A DNA stretch of 64,000 nt, from the NCBI RefSeq assembly GCF_018612875.1, contig NZ_JAGGRI010000019.1, positions 40,940-104,939 of the forward strand. Reading direction: 5' to 3'. The notes below the pieces were generated by a model. The model had not been told where the DNA came from, made no database searches, and was given only the letters and a program-made list of their open reading frames with translations. The DNA is from Lysobacter sp. ISL-50. Its GTDB lineage: Bacteria; Pseudomonadota; Gammaproteobacteria; Xanthomonadales; Xanthomonadaceae. Every line of letters starts with the position of its first letter. The stretch's first letter is position 1. Of the stretch, positions 51,411 to 62,813 are shown one piece after another. A program made the position numbers and the translations under genes.

Positions 51411-51926
51411 ATGAGCCAAAACGATCCCAACCCCGACTTGAACCTCGACGCCCAGGACCCGGCGCCGGTCGCCGAGCTGTCCGAGGTCGAGACCCTGCGC
51501 GCCGAGCTGAACAAGCTGCGCGAGGACTCGCTGCGCGAACGCGCTGAACTCGACAACCAGCGCAAGCGCGTGGCCCGCGACGTCGAGATGGCGCGCAAAT
51601 TCGCCAACGAGCGCCTGCTCGGCGCCTTGCTGCCGGTGATCGACAGCCTGGAAGCCGGCCTGGCCGTGGCCGGCAACGAGGCCGGCGCGCTGCGCGAAGG
51701 CATGGAGCTGACCCTGCGCCAGCTGCTCAAGGTGGCCGACGACAACGGCCTGGTCGCGGTCGATCCCACCGGCCAGCCCTTCAATCCGGAGCATCACCAG
51801 GCCATGAGCATGGTGCCGGCGCCGGGCGTCGCCCCGAATCACGTGGTCCAGGTCTACCAGAAGGGCTGGCTGCTCAACGACCGCCTGCTGCGCCCGGCCC
51901 TGGTCGTGGTCGCCCAGGACGGCTGA
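51411..51926 (+). CDS. grpE: Nucleotide exchange factor GrpE
   Basis: A 171-residue GrpE. An acidic N-terminus leads into the long coiled coil ([40 protein letters not shown]), then the beta domain with [32 protein letters not shown] and VVV near the end. It releases ADP from DnaK. The ATG has AGGAA upstream. Order hrcA-grpE-dnaK-dnaJ is conserved, with a sigma-32 type promoter immediately upstream. Confidence 0.96.
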   Translation: MSQNDPNPDLNLDAQDPAPVAELSEVETLRAELNKLREDSLRERAELDNQRKRVARDVEMARKFANERLLGALLPVIDSLEAGLAVAGNEAGALREGMELTLRQLLKVADDNGLVAVDPTGQPFNPEHHQAMSMVPAPGVAPNHVVQVYQKGWLLNDRLLRPALVVVAQDG

Positions 51927-52022
51927 ATCGCAAGACGCATCCGCGCCGCGGCGGGGGCCGTGAGGGCGTGGATCGCGGGCTTCACCCAAGGCAACACCCG
52001 TTGAGGCGAACGGGCACGGGCG

Positions 52023-52051
52023 CTTGAACTGCCCGGCACCGGGCCCCAAAT
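52023..52051 (+). promoter_or_regulatory. Sigma-32 type heat-shock promoter of dnaK
   Basis: CTTGAA (52023-52028), a 15-base spacer and CCCCAAAT (52044-52051), about 70 bases before the dnaK ATG. Spacing is one base longer than at grpE, so slightly weaker as a match. Confidence 0.65.
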
Positions 52052-52121
52052 AGCGAACATCGGCGGCCTGCAGCACCACGCGCCGCCCCCAACATTCAAG
52101 CATTGAGAGAGGGAGCTACAC

Positions 52122-54040
<1,919 letters not shown>

Positions 54041-54129
54041 GCCGGGAATTGGGAATGGGGAATCGGGAATCGTGGTGTGGCTTGAGCATGCGGCCCGCTA
54101 CCGACCCGGTTCCCCGTTCTTCTAACCGC

Positions 54130-54163
54130 AGCCGGCGACGGTCCAGACCGATCGCCGGCTTTT
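54130..54163 (+). terminator. dnaK terminator
   Basis: Nine-base stem AGCCGGCGA (54130-54138) / TCGCCGGCT (54152-54160) with an inner CGGTC/GACCG helix, then TTT. It lies between dnaK and dnaJ, so dnaJ may need read-through or its own promoter. Nearby GGGAATCGGGAATC and GATTTCCGATTCCCG words (54055-54072, 54187-54201) are mutual inverted repeats. Confidence 0.75.
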
Positions 54164-54203
54164 GCTCCAACGATTACCAATTCTCGATTTCCGATTCCCG
54201 CCC

Positions 54204-55337
54204 ATGAGCAAACGCGACTACTACGAAGTGCTGGGCGTTGCGCGCAACGCCAGCGACGACGACCTCAAGAAGGCCTATCGCCGCTGCGCGATGAAACATC
54301 ATCCGGACCGCAATCCGGGCGACTCGGCCGCCGAGGCCGCGTTCAAGGAATGCAAGGAGGCCTACGAGATCCTGGCCGACGCCAACAAGCGCCGCGCCTA
54401 CGACCAGCACGGCCATGCCGCGTTCGAACACGGCATGGGCGGCAACGGCGGCGGCGGTCCCGGTTTCGCCGACATGGGCGATATCTTCGGCGACATCTTC
54501 GGCAATATTTTCGGCGGAGGCGGCGGCGGAGCGCGCGGCCCGCGTCGCGGCGCCGACATCGGCTACGTGATGGAGCTGTCGCTGGAAGAAGCGGTCGGCG
54601 GCGTCGAGAAGCAGATCGAAATCCCGACCCTGGACGCGTGCGAGAGCTGCAAGGGCAGCGGCTCGTCCGACGGCAAGGTCGAGACCTGCACTACCTGCAA
54701 CGGTCGCGGCCAGGTGCGGTTCCAGCGCGGCATCTTCTCGATGCAGCAGGCCTGCCCGCATTGCAACGGCCGCGGCCAGACCATCGCCAATCCCTGCGGC
54801 GACTGTCACGGCCAGGGCCGGATCGAGCGCACCAAGACCTTGTCGGTGAAGATTCCGGCCGGCGTGGACAACGGCGACCGCATCCGCCTGACCGGCGAAG
54901 GCGAGGCCGGCCCGGCCGGTTCGCCGCCGGGCGACCTGTACGTGGAAGTGCGCGTGCGCGAGCACGACATCTTCCAGCGCGACGGCGACGATCTGCATTG
55001 CGATGTGCCGATCCGCATCTCGCAGGCCGCGTTGGGCGACATCATCCGCGTGCCGACCCTGGGCGGCGAAGTCGAGCTGCGCATTCCCTTCGAAACCCAG
55101 AGCGGCAAGCTGTTCCGTCTGCGCGACAAGGGCGTCAAGTCGGTGCGCAGCCGCAAGACCGGCGACCTGTACTGCCGCGTCGTGGTCGAGACCCCGGTCA
55201 ATCTCACTCCCGAACAGCGCGAACTGTTGGAGAAGTTCGAAGCCACCTTCGTCGGCGAGGGTGCGCGTAAGCATTCCCCCCGTTCCTCGACCTTCCTCGA
55301 TGGGGTCAAGGGATTTTGGGACCGGATGACGTCTTGA
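54204..55337 (+). CDS. dnaJ: Chaperone DnaJ (Hsp40)
   Basis: A 377-residue class A Hsp40. The J domain ([23 protein letters not shown] in [10 protein letters not shown]), a Gly/Phe region ([13 protein letters not shown]), four zinc repeats ([32 protein letters not shown]) and the C-terminal substrate domains are all complete. It stimulates DnaK ATPase and delivers substrates. Followed by a terminator, after which the conserved neighbour dapB is displaced by 7.6 kb. Confidence 0.98.
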   Translation: MSKRDYYEVLGVARNASDDDLKKAYRRCAMKHHPDRNPGDSAAEAAFKECKEAYEILADANKRRAYDQHGHAAFEHGMGGNGGGGPGFADMGDIFGDIFGNIFGGGGGGARGPRRGADIGYVMELSLEEAVGGVEKQIEIPTLDACESCKGSGSSDGKVETCTTCNGRGQVRFQRGIFSMQQACPHCNGRGQTIANPCGDCHGQGRIERTKTLSVKIPAGVDNGDRIRLTGEGEAGPAGSPPGDLYVEVRVREHDIFQRDGDDLHCDVPIRISQAALGDIIRVPTLGGEVELRIPFETQSGKLFRLRDKGVKSVRSRKTGDLYCRVVVETPVNLTPEQRELLEKFEATFVGEGARKHSPRSSTFLDGVKGFWDRMTS

Positions 55338-55386
55338 GCGTCGATTGCTTCTTATGCCGGCCGGCCTGAACGACCGGCTTGAATGA

Positions 55387-55416
55387 AAAAAGGGGGCTTC
55401 GGCTCCCTTTTTCTTT
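55387..55416 (+). terminator. dnaJ terminator
   Basis: Stem AAAAAGGGGGC (55387-55397) / GCTCCCTTTTT (55402-55412) with one G-U pair and loop TTCG, then TCTTT. Confidence 0.85.
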
Positions 55417-55702
55417 GCCCGCGAATATGTCCACGATACAAAGGCGATCGCAACGTGGCCGGGTATCGTGCCAGCGTGGCATGCATCGATTTTCGATTGC
55501 GTGCGATCTTGATGCTTCAAGTGAGTCGTCAATAGTTGTTGTGCGCGTGAGGCATCCAAATAGCGTCTTACTCAAGATTGTCGTGAGTTAGAAGGTGACG
55601 ACCATCGAGTTTCTATTCCGCGCGATTTGCAAAAGCTCATGATCGGGAACTACGTTGGGGCTGAAGGCGATGCTTCTGCGAAAGGATTCGGGAGAATTTT
55701 CG
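55417..55702. other. AT-richer gene-free stretch before the calpain-like gene
   Basis: About 285 bases with visibly lower GC than the flanking chaperone genes and no recognisable gene. It probably carries the promoter of the gene at 55703. The composition change begins here and extends into that gene. Confidence 0.5.
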
Positions 55703-56785
55703 ATGTCTGATCCAAGATTCACTCAGGAAGATCTTTATGGACGAAGTGGCCGCCCTAAAGCGAGCGACATTCGCCAGGACGACATCAACGACTGCTATTT
55801 CTTGGCACCCTTGGGTGGATTGGCGCGAGCGCAGCCACAACGTTTTCAGGATGCGATTCGTTACGATTCCGAGAGCCAGACGTTTCAAGTCACGCTTTAC
55901 AAATCCGGCGCCTCCGGCCCCGAGCCGGTTGTTCTCACCGTTGACCAGGACGATATTGCCGACAATCTCAGCCGCAAGGGCGGGAGCACGGTCGACAATC
56001 GGCGTGGCCGGGATGGCCCGATTTGGCCGGCGGTCATGGAAACGGCCTATGCGGAACTGCAAGAGCAAGGCAGTCGCGACAGCAATTACGCCGCTATCGA
56101 TATGGGGCATCCCAGTGATGCGTTGTTTGCGCTGACTGGCGATCCTGGCGAAAATCTCGATCCGGCCGCTATGGCCGCGCTGGGGCCGAAAGGCGCATAC
56201 GAGCGGATGAATAACGCATTGGCTGAGGGGCGGCCGGTTACCGTAGGAACTTTTCCTGAGCCTCCTGGTTCCGCTCAGGACGGCCTTATGGAACCTCATA
56301 TGTATATGGTTGAAGGTGTTCGGCGCAGGGGCGACGACATACTGCTCGATCTGCGCAATCCATACGCCCACAACCGAGCGCTCGAGGGGCGCGATACCAA
56401 TCGCGCGAGCATGACGATTACGCTTGAATCGGTAACGCGAGAGGATATGCCCGGGCTTTACGTCAACATCGGCCCCGCCGCTCAGCTCACGCGAGAAAAG
56501 TCGATGCCTTCGCACGAATCGGGTCATGCTGCTCCGCCCGCATCCGGGCCTTCGGAAGGACTGCCGTCGACTGGCAACCGTCACGTCGATGCACTGCTGT
56601 CGTCGCTTGGCGACCCGGTGAAACTCAAGCAGGCCATGCAGTCGTTGTACGATTCGCCCGGCGGACAAACGATTCGTGCCGAAAATCGGGCGAACTACGA
56701 AGCGCAGGCGCAGAGCGAGGCGCCGTCAGCGCCACAACCTGAGGCACAATCGCCGCAAGTCGCGGCCCCGCTAATGCGTCGGTGA
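55703..56785 (+). CDS. Calpain-like (C2) cysteine protease
   Basis: A 360-residue protein with a calpain-type catalytic core. Q25 and C31 lie in DIRQDDINDCYFLAPLGGLA, followed by IWPAVMETAYAEL (107-119) and ALFALTG (140-146) as in calpains, H199 (EPHMYMVEGV) and N219 (LDLRNPYAH), completing the Cys-His-Asn triad. The C-terminal 90 residues are a flexible, Pro/Gln/Ala-rich tail after a short helical piece (RHVDALLSSLGDPVKLKQAM). GGGAG precedes the ATG at 55703. No signal peptide. Codon use is less GC-biased than in neighbours. A small secreted protein gene follows after nine bases and may be an inhibitor or immunity partner (inference). Confidence 0.82.
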   Translation: MSDPRFTQEDLYGRSGRPKASDIRQDDINDCYFLAPLGGLARAQPQRFQDAIRYDSESQTFQVTLYKSGASGPEPVVLTVDQDDIADNLSRKGGSTVDNRRGRDGPIWPAVMETAYAELQEQGSRDSNYAAIDMGHPSDALFALTGDPGENLDPAAMAALGPKGAYERMNNALAEGRPVTVGTFPEPPGSAQDGLMEPHMYMVEGVRRRGDDILLDLRNPYAHNRALEGRDTNRASMTITLESVTREDMPGLYVNIGPAAQLTREKSMPSHESGHAAPPASGPSEGLPSTGNRHVDALLSSLGDPVKLKQAMQSLYDSPGGQTIRAENRANYEAQAQSEAPSAPQPEAQSPQVAAPLMRR

Positions 56786-56794
56786 AGCATTGCC

Positions 56795-57328
56795 ATGTCC
56801 ATCTTTTTCCGATTCGCGATGTCAGGCCTGATGGCGCTGTCGGCGTCCTGCAGCCTCGCGCAGCCGCGTCCCGAGGAGCCCGCCGTGATCGAACGATTCG
56901 CCCCGCCTTCCGTCGCCGACCTCAAGCCCCTGCCGGCACAGGCGCAAGCGACGCGGCAACGCCAACTGCGCTCGGACGTGGAACAGGTGCTCGGCGGCGG
57001 TTTCGTGGTCCGCGCGCAGCACGGTTTCGTCTATGCGCCCGATGCCGTGGCCGGCGCGAGCGTGCGCAACCGTTTCAAGAGTGCAGTCGAAGCCGATCTG
57101 GGCGGGGTATGGCTGGATGCCGGACTGGGCGTCAACGAACGCATCGCTACCATGGTTTGGCGGCTCTCAGGTGAGTCGCCGCGTTATCTGGCATATGCCT
57201 GGTTCACTCACTCCGAGCCCGGCGAGAGCGAGGCGATGGTCGGAGTGTTCGAACTGGAAAAGAAAACAGGCGCCGCCGAGGACAAGCCGCATCCCAAGAC
57301 GGGGTTGTGGGGCGGCGGTGCAAGGTAA
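56795..57328 (+). CDS. Small exported protein paired with the calpain-like protease
   Basis: A 177-residue protein with an N-terminal export signal (FRFAMSGLMALSASCSLAQ; Cys near residue 19 gives a weak lipobox). The mature domain has GGGFVVRAQHGFVYAPD, VWRLSGESPRYLAYAWFTHS and MVGVFELEKK. No family is recognised. It begins nine bases after the protease stop, so the two are one operon. A periplasmic location would suit an inhibitor or immunity protein for an exported protease, but this is untested. Confidence 0.65.
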   Translation: MSIFFRFAMSGLMALSASCSLAQPRPEEPAVIERFAPPSVADLKPLPAQAQATRQRQLRSDVEQVLGGGFVVRAQHGFVYAPDAVAGASVRNRFKSAVEADLGGVWLDAGLGVNERIATMVWRLSGESPRYLAYAWFTHSEPGESEAMVGVFELEKKTGAAEDKPHPKTGLWGGGAR

Positions 57329-57442
57329 TCCGCGACGGCATCGCTTGTTGCGGTAGCGACGAGAGTTTTGCGAGAAAAGAGCGGCCCGCCGTATCGGCGA
57401 ACCGCTCTCGCTCACTGATCGATCGAACGCTCGATCCGGATT

Positions 57443-60130
57443 TCAGACCGACGGCCCCGCCTGACTCTGATGGCGTTGCGGGTTCTCTTGCGTGGGCTGC
57501 CGATCGCGCTGTTGGTTGAACGCCAGCGTTTCCCGCGCGGTTTCCTGTGTCGGCGGAACCGCTTCGTTGACGTTGACCGAGGCCTTGAATCCAGGCGTCG
57601 TGCCGGCCACCCACAAGGTATCGCCCGACATCTTCACGTTTTCGATCTTGGTCGCGTCGGGAATGCCGTCTTTCTTCGCCAGCAACATGGCGTGGGCGAC
57701 GTGATCGTCGGAGACTTGCGGCGGCGCGCCGCCGCGGATTTTCGCGAACATGGCTTGATCGGTCGACGGCAGCTGTTGCAGTGGGTTGCTCGCATGCTCC
57801 CTGGACTGGGGGCCGCCAGCCGGCGTCGCCGCGCCCTGGTTTTTTCCATCGGTCCTTGGCGCGGGTGCTTGACCATCCACGGCGGGTTTTTCCGCTTGCT
57901 TGATCTCCGCGGCGGTGGTGATGGCCTTGGGCACCATCTTGCTTTCGGACAGCAGCCCGTCGCGGCCGTCGTCCATCATCGTGACGATGGCGCTGCCCTG
58001 TCCTGGGCGCCCGGTCTTGGGATCGGGTTGCAAGGTCAGCGAATACGGGCGGCCGCCGCGATCGAGACCGTTGTGCGCATGAGTCTGCGCGACCGCGGCA
58101 GTAGCCGCGTCGATCTGCTCCGGCGTGCGGGCGACCCCGGCGTTGGCGTAGGCGCCGGCCACCATGCCGCGCATCGTCATCGGCTGCGGCAAGGTCGGAT
58201 GCGCCAGCGCTTCGGCGGCGACCGCGGACAATTCCTGCAATCCGACCCGTTGGCTTTGGTGGATGCCGTTCAATTCGTCGCGAACATTGCCGCTGGCCTG
58301 ATTGGTGCCGTAGATCATGCCCGGCGTCGTCCACTCGCCGTTCGCGCCGCGGGTGTAGGTGTCGCCGTCGGAAGCCTGCAGCGACTCGGTCTTGGCCGCG
58401 GCGTCCTTGATCGCCGCCGGCACGTCGCCGTTCTGCTTCCAGCCGAACTGGTTGTAAGCCACCTGATACCGCGCGGCGACCGCCGCGGGCGTGTTGGCGG
58501 CGTTCTCGGCGACGATCAGTTTCGCGCTCTGGTCCAATTCCGCCGCGCGCTGCGGGTTGGCGGTTTCGGTGTGGCTGACCTTGATCCCGTGCTCGAGATA
58601 GTCGGTGACGACTTCGCGTTTCCAGGCATGCGACTGCGCATCGCGGGTCCAATCGCCGCCGCCCAGACTGGGCGTGTCGGTTTTGCCGGGCGGGATCGAA
58701 TACGGGTCCTGCGGCTTGCGCGCATTGCTCAGGCCCAGTTCGTAAGAGGCGTTGGCCGACTTGTAGTTCAACTCGTTGGCCAGGACGTCGCCGGCCACGT
58801 ATCGCACCTTGCTGTAAGTCGCGGCCGCGTTGTCCGCGCCCACCGTCGTGCTGGCTTTGACCTGCTCGGTCTGCGCCACGCGCGTCCAGGTCGCTTTCTC
58901 GTCCTTGGGATCGCGGCTCCACTCGTTGCCGTCGCGGTCCTTCTGGGTGAAGACCCGGTCGATGTCTTTCTGCTGGGCCCATTTCTCGCCCCACACCGCG
59001 CCGCCGATGCCGCCGGCGATGCCGCCGATGGCGCCGGTGACGAGCGCGCCGGGACCGGTTTCCGAACCCGCCACCAGGCCGTAGCCGGCGCCGGCCAGAA
59101 AGCCGCCGGCGATGCCGCCGCCGATACCGCCGACATTGCGGCCGATGAAATGGGTGCGGGCCGATTCGGCGCCGGTGGTGTTGCCCTGCGACTCCAGCTT
59201 CATCACCTGATGGCCGGTGGTGACGAAGTCGTAGGCCAGCGCGGCCGCGCCGACCACCGCCGCGCCTTTCATGACCGTGCCCGGACGCAGGCCGCGGGCG
59301 ACGCCGGCGGCCTCGCCGGTGAGCGCGGCTTCGCCCACGCTCGCCGCCGGCGCGGTCAGACCGGTCGGCGCGCGGGCCAGGCCGGCGCCGCTGAGCTCGG
59401 CGGCGGGCGTGAATTTCGCCGCGTCGGCGCCGAGGCTGGCGACGGCTTCGCGCGACAGCGTGACCTTGGTGACCGCCGCGCCAGTGTTCTCCGGCGCCAC
59501 GAAAATGCCCTTGGGCGCGGCCTCGATGAATTGCGCCTGCACTTTCGGCAGCACCGCATCGGCGCCGCCCTTGGCGTAGAGCGTCTTCAACTCGGCCGTG
59601 GGCTGCCCGCCCAGGGTGCGGACATTGGGATTGTCGAGGACCGCCGGCAGTTCGACCTTGCCGAACACGCGCTCGATGTTGGCGTTGCTGGCGATGACCT
59701 TGATGTCGCCGCGCAGGGAACCGGCGAACTCATGCGAGGCCTCGCCCCACAACGAGCCTTCCAGCGAGGTCGCGCTGCGCGCGGCGGCGTTGGGATTGCC
59801 GTAGAGCAGGTCGCCCGCGGATTTTCCCGCCTGGGCCAGATCCTGTCCTTGCCCCATGAAGATGCGTTCGGCGGTGTCGCGGATCGCCTTCTCGACTTGC
59901 TTGTCGCCCAGGAACTGCGCGCGCGGCGTGTGGTTGATGATCGGCTCGCCGGTCTTGCTCGCCAGTTCCAGCGCGATGCTTTCCGACGACACGCTGCCCA
60001 CCGGGCGGCTGTAGAGAATGCCGCCTTCGCCCACCGCCTTGGCCGGGAATTCGCGCGCGATCGCCTGCACTTCCTCCAGCGACGCGGCCTTCCTGATCCG
60101 TCGTATCTGCTCGGAATAATCGTCGCTCAT
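57443..60130 (-). CDS. Putative type IV-secreted antibacterial effector (X-Tfe-like)
   Basis: An 895-residue multidomain protein without a signal peptide. Residues about 30-210 form an unassigned globular domain (GGILYSRPVGSVSSESIALE, INHTPRAQFLGD, LWGEASHEFAGSL). Residues 285-381 are a glycine-zipper hydrophobic block (GGIGGGIAGGFLAGAGYGLV). A Trp/Asn-rich middle follows. The C-terminal 107 residues (789-895) hold DQAMFAKIRGGAPPQVSDDH, LLAKKDGIPDATKIENV and AGTTPGFKASVNVNEAVPP, then a Gln-rich tail, which resembles the XVIPCD secretion domain of Xanthomonadaceae X-T4SS effectors. Its ATG overlaps the stop of the upstream small gene, the candidate immunity gene. No T4SS genes are in the window. 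Toxic activity is unknown. Confidence 0.72.
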   Translation of the reverse strand: MSDDYSEQIRRIRKAASLEEVQAIAREFPAKAVGEGGILYSRPVGSVSSESIALELASKTGEPIINHTPRAQFLGDKQVEKAIRDTAERIFMGQGQDLAQAGKSAGDLLYGNPNAAARSATSLEGSLWGEASHEFAGSLRGDIKVIASNANIERVFGKVELPAVLDNPNVRTLGGQPTAELKTLYAKGGADAVLPKVQAQFIEAAPKGIFVAPENTGAAVTKVTLSREAVASLGADAAKFTPAAELSGAGLARAPTGLTAPAASVGEAALTGEAAGVARGLRPGTVMKGAAVVGAAALAYDFVTTGHQVMKLESQGNTTGAESARTHFIGRNVGGIGGGIAGGFLAGAGYGLVAGSETGPGALVTGAIGGIAGGIGGAVWGEKWAQQKDIDRVFTQKDRDGNEWSRDPKDEKATWTRVAQTEQVKASTTVGADNAAATYSKVRYVAGDVLANELNYKSANASYELGLSNARKPQDPYSIPPGKTDTPSLGGGDWTRDAQSHAWKREVVTDYLEHGIKVSHTETANPQRAAELDQSAKLIVAENAANTPAAVAARYQVAYNQFGWKQNGDVPAAIKDAAAKTESLQASDGDTYTRGANGEWTTPGMIYGTNQASGNVRDELNGIHQSQRVGLQELSAVAAEALAHPTLPQPMTMRGMVAGAYANAGVARTPEQIDAATAAVAQTHAHNGLDRGGRPYSLTLQPDPKTGRPGQGSAIVTMMDDGRDGLLSESKMVPKAITTAAEIKQAEKPAVDGQAPAPRTDGKNQGAATPAGGPQSREHASNPLQQLPSTDQAMFAKIRGGAPPQVSDDHVAHAMLLAKKDGIPDATKIENVKMSGDTLWVAGTTPGFKASVNVNEAVPPTQETARETLAFNQQRDRQPTQENPQRHQSQAGPSV

Positions 60131-60552
60131 GACGCGTACTCCTCATCCTTGAGCAGCGCCCAACCGTCGCGGAAGATCACCTCGCCCATGAAGCGCGCGT
60201 TTGGATATTCCATCAGCAGGTGAGGGCGGTCGGCGTAGCGGGTGCCGGCGTCGATCAACTGCACGATCAGCGCATGGATGGCCGCGATCTGCGCGCCGGT
60301 GAAGGTGCGGCAGGCGTCGAGCATCGGAATGCCGACATCGTCGCTGCCGTAGCCGAACGACACCACTTCGATGTTGTAGTCGTTGTTGTTCGGCAGGAAA
60401 GCGCGGGCGATTTCGCCGAAGTATTCGGTGCCGGCCACTTCGACGGCGAAGGTCTCGTGACCTTGTTCGTCGGCGCCGCGCACGCCGCCGGAAAACCTCG
60501 CGCGCCCTTGGGGAAACTGCACCCAGTCGAACGGGGGATCAAAGGATTCCAT
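60127..60552 (-). CDS. Candidate cytoplasmic immunity protein for the effector
   Basis: A 141-residue acidic protein without signal peptide (ESFDPPFDWVQFPQGRARFS, EYFGEIARAFLPNNNDYNIE). It begins after a strong AAGGAG site and its stop overlaps the effector start as ATGA, the order immunity-then-effector common for X-T4SS pairs. No family is recognised. Lack of an export signal would predict a cytoplasmic target for the toxin. Confidence 0.65.
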   Translation of the reverse strand: MESFDPPFDWVQFPQGRARFSGGVRGADEQGHETFAVEVAGTEYFGEIARAFLPNNNDYNIEVVSFGYGSDDVGIPMLDACRTFTGAQIAAIHALIVQLIDAGTRYADRPHLLMEYPNARFMGEVIFRDGWALLKDEEYAS

Positions 60553-60890
60553 GCCTGCTTCTCCTTGGTAGGCCATCGAAAATTCCGGCTTCCGACGTAC
60601 GGACGGCTCATGGGTTGCGCCGGACCACGACAGGGATGATGCCACGCCCGTTCTCCGGCGACATCGGGGCGGCAGCGGCAAGGTGTCATCGTCGGCCCGC
60701 GCGACGATGGCCGTGGCCACGCCGGGTCGAAACGCCGTGGCTGCGCGGCGCCTTTCCGCCGACGGCACGGCGGCCCATGGGCTGCGCACGTATCTCAAAG
60801 TGCGAAGTGATGTGGTAGAACTTCTGCGCGCCCGCCAACCGGCGCAGCGGCCACGGCCGCTCACTCATACATGGATCAGGGGAAGAAGGG
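60553..60890. other. Divergent intergenic region without genes
   Basis: It separates the immunity/effector operon from the transglutaminase-like gene, so promoters for both must lie here. No clear -35/-10 pair or palindrome stands out. Confidence 0.45.
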
Positions 60891-62813
60891 ATGCACACCA
60901 CCACACTGCGGCTGTTCGCCGTCACCGCGCTGGCCCTGGCGAGCGCGTCCGCGCTGGCGCAGAGCGCCGCGCCGGCGAAAACCGCGCCCGCCGCCAAGGC
61001 CGAAGCCGCCGACCAAGCGCCGGCGCGGGCCGAGCGCCAGCACATCAGCTACACCGTCCAGGCCGACGGCTCCTACATCGAACAGCGCGAGTCCGCGCTG
61101 AAGGTGCTGCAGGCGCCGGCGATCGAACGCGCCAAGCACGAGTCGATCAGCTACAGCGCCAGCATCCAGACCCTGGAAGTGACCGAGGCCTACACCCGCA
61201 AGGCCGACGGCCGCCGCGTCGATGTGCCCAAGTCGAATTTCCAGGTCGAGACCAACGAAGGTCGCGCCGGCGGTGGGCCGGCGTTTTCCGACATCGCCAC
61301 CACCCGTCTGGTGTTTCCCGATGTCGAAGTCGGCGACACGGTGGTGGTCAACTACAAGCTGGTCGGCAAACAGCCGATGTTCGATCGCCAGTTCTCGGTG
61401 CTCGACAACGTCAGCGCGAATTCGTACCAGGGCGACTTGAAAGTCCGGATCGATACGCCGGCCAGCCTGTGGTCGCAGAACCGGACCTTCGGCGCGATGA
61501 AGCAGGTGCGCGATGAGACCGTCGGCGACCGCCATATCGTCGAATGGACGTACCAGAACCTGGCGCCGGCGAAAGACACGCGCCGCGATTATTCGGTTTA
61601 CAAGGTCGAGGACTTCCCCGGCTACGCGTTCTCGACCTTCCGCAACTACGGCCAGATCGCCGCCGCCTACGGCGAACGCGCGCTGCCCAAGGCCGCGCCG
61701 ACGCCGCGCGTGCGCAAGCTGGCGGACGAAATCGCCGCCGGCAAGAAAGATCAGCGCGAGGTGGCGAAGGCGCTGTACGAGTGGGTGTCCAGCAACATCC
61801 AGTACGCCGGCAACTGCATCGGCCTGGGCGCGGTGGTGCCGCGCGATCAGGAGTTCGTGCTCGACAACCGCATCGGCGACTGCAAGGACCACGCGACCTT
61901 GCTGCAGGCCTTGCTCGCGGCCAAGAACGTGCCGGCGACGCAGGCGCTGATCAATGCCGGCAACGTTTTCCAGCTGCCGGATATCCCGGTCGCCTCCAGC
62001 GTCAATCACGTGCTCAATTATCTGCCCGGGCTGGATATGTACGTGGACGCCACCGCCAAGGGCATTCCGTTCGGCGATCTGCCGATGGCGGTCGCCGGCA
62101 AGCCGGTGTTGCGCGTGGACCAGCCCGAACTGAAGGCCGCCACCGCGCCGTTCGCGTCCAAGCGCAATCGCCAGCGCATGGTCACCGATCTGATCGTGAG
62201 CGAAGACGGCTCGGTCAAGGGCAAGGTCGAGGTCGAGGTCGAGCTGGAAGGCCAGCCGGCGATCGAAACCCGCGCGGCGTTTCGCAAGCTGCGCGAGAAA
62301 GACTCGCAGCAGATGGTCAAGAAGTACTTCGAGGCCGGCGGCTTGAGCGCGGAAGGTTCGTTCACCCAGGACGATCCGCAGGCGTTGCTCGACAAGCATC
62401 GCTACAGCGCGCAGTTCGAGGTCAAGCAGATGCTGCCGGTGCCGGGCGCGTTCCCGGTGGCGCCGTTGTTCTTCAATCCCATGCCCGTGGCCACCTTCGC
62501 CGGCTCGGCGCAGTACGACGACAGCGTGTACGAAAGCGAAGGGCAGTGCATCGGCGGGCGTTCGGAGGAGATCTACCGGATCGAGTTTCCGGCGACGATG
62601 AAAGTCATCGCGGTGCCGCCGGATGCGCGCCAGGAATGGGAAGGTTCCAGCTACGAGGCCAAGTACACGCTCAAGGGCAATGTGCTGGAAGCGCGCCGGG
62701 TGATCGTGGACGCCAGCCAGGGGCCGGTGTGCACGCAGGCGCACAATCGCGGCTACCAGCAGTTCGCGAAGAAAGTGCTGCCCAATCTGAAGGCGCAGTT
62801 GGTCTATCAGTAA
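60891..62813 (+). CDS. Secreted DUF3857/transglutaminase-like protein
   Basis: A 640-residue exported protein. The signal peptide ends near ALA-QS (residue about 23), followed by an Ala-rich linker. The DUF3857 domain (about 50-240) has SYTVQADGSYIEQRESALKV and VVNYKLVGKQPMFDRQFS. A transglutaminase-like core (about 275-390) shows the catalytic Cys in NRIGDCKDHATLLQALL, His in SVNHVLNYLPG and Asp in MYVDATAKG, so the triad is intact. The remaining beta-rich domain is unassigned. Probably a periplasmic or outer-membrane-associated protease or amidotransferase-like enzyme. Confidence 0.88.
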   Translation: MHTTTLRLFAVTALALASASALAQSAAPAKTAPAAKAEAADQAPARAERQHISYTVQADGSYIEQRESALKVLQAPAIERAKHESISYSASIQTLEVTEAYTRKADGRRVDVPKSNFQVETNEGRAGGGPAFSDIATTRLVFPDVEVGDTVVVNYKLVGKQPMFDRQFSVLDNVSANSYQGDLKVRIDTPASLWSQNRTFGAMKQVRDETVGDRHIVEWTYQNLAPAKDTRRDYSVYKVEDFPGYAFSTFRNYGQIAAAYGERALPKAAPTPRVRKLADEIAAGKKDQREVAKALYEWVSSNIQYAGNCIGLGAVVPRDQEFVLDNRIGDCKDHATLLQALLAAKNVPATQALINAGNVFQLPDIPVASSVNHVLNYLPGLDMYVDATAKGIPFGDLPMAVAGKPVLRVDQPELKAATAPFASKRNRQRMVTDLIVSEDGSVKGKVEVEVELEGQPAIETRAAFRKLREKDSQQMVKKYFEAGGLSAEGSFTQDDPQALLDKHRYSAQFEVKQMLPVPGAFPVAPLFFNPMPVATFAGSAQYDDSVYESEGQCIGGRSEEIYRIEFPATMKVIAVPPDARQEWEGSSYEAKYTLKGNVLEARRVIVDASQGPVCTQAHNRGYQQFAKKVLPNLKAQLVYQ

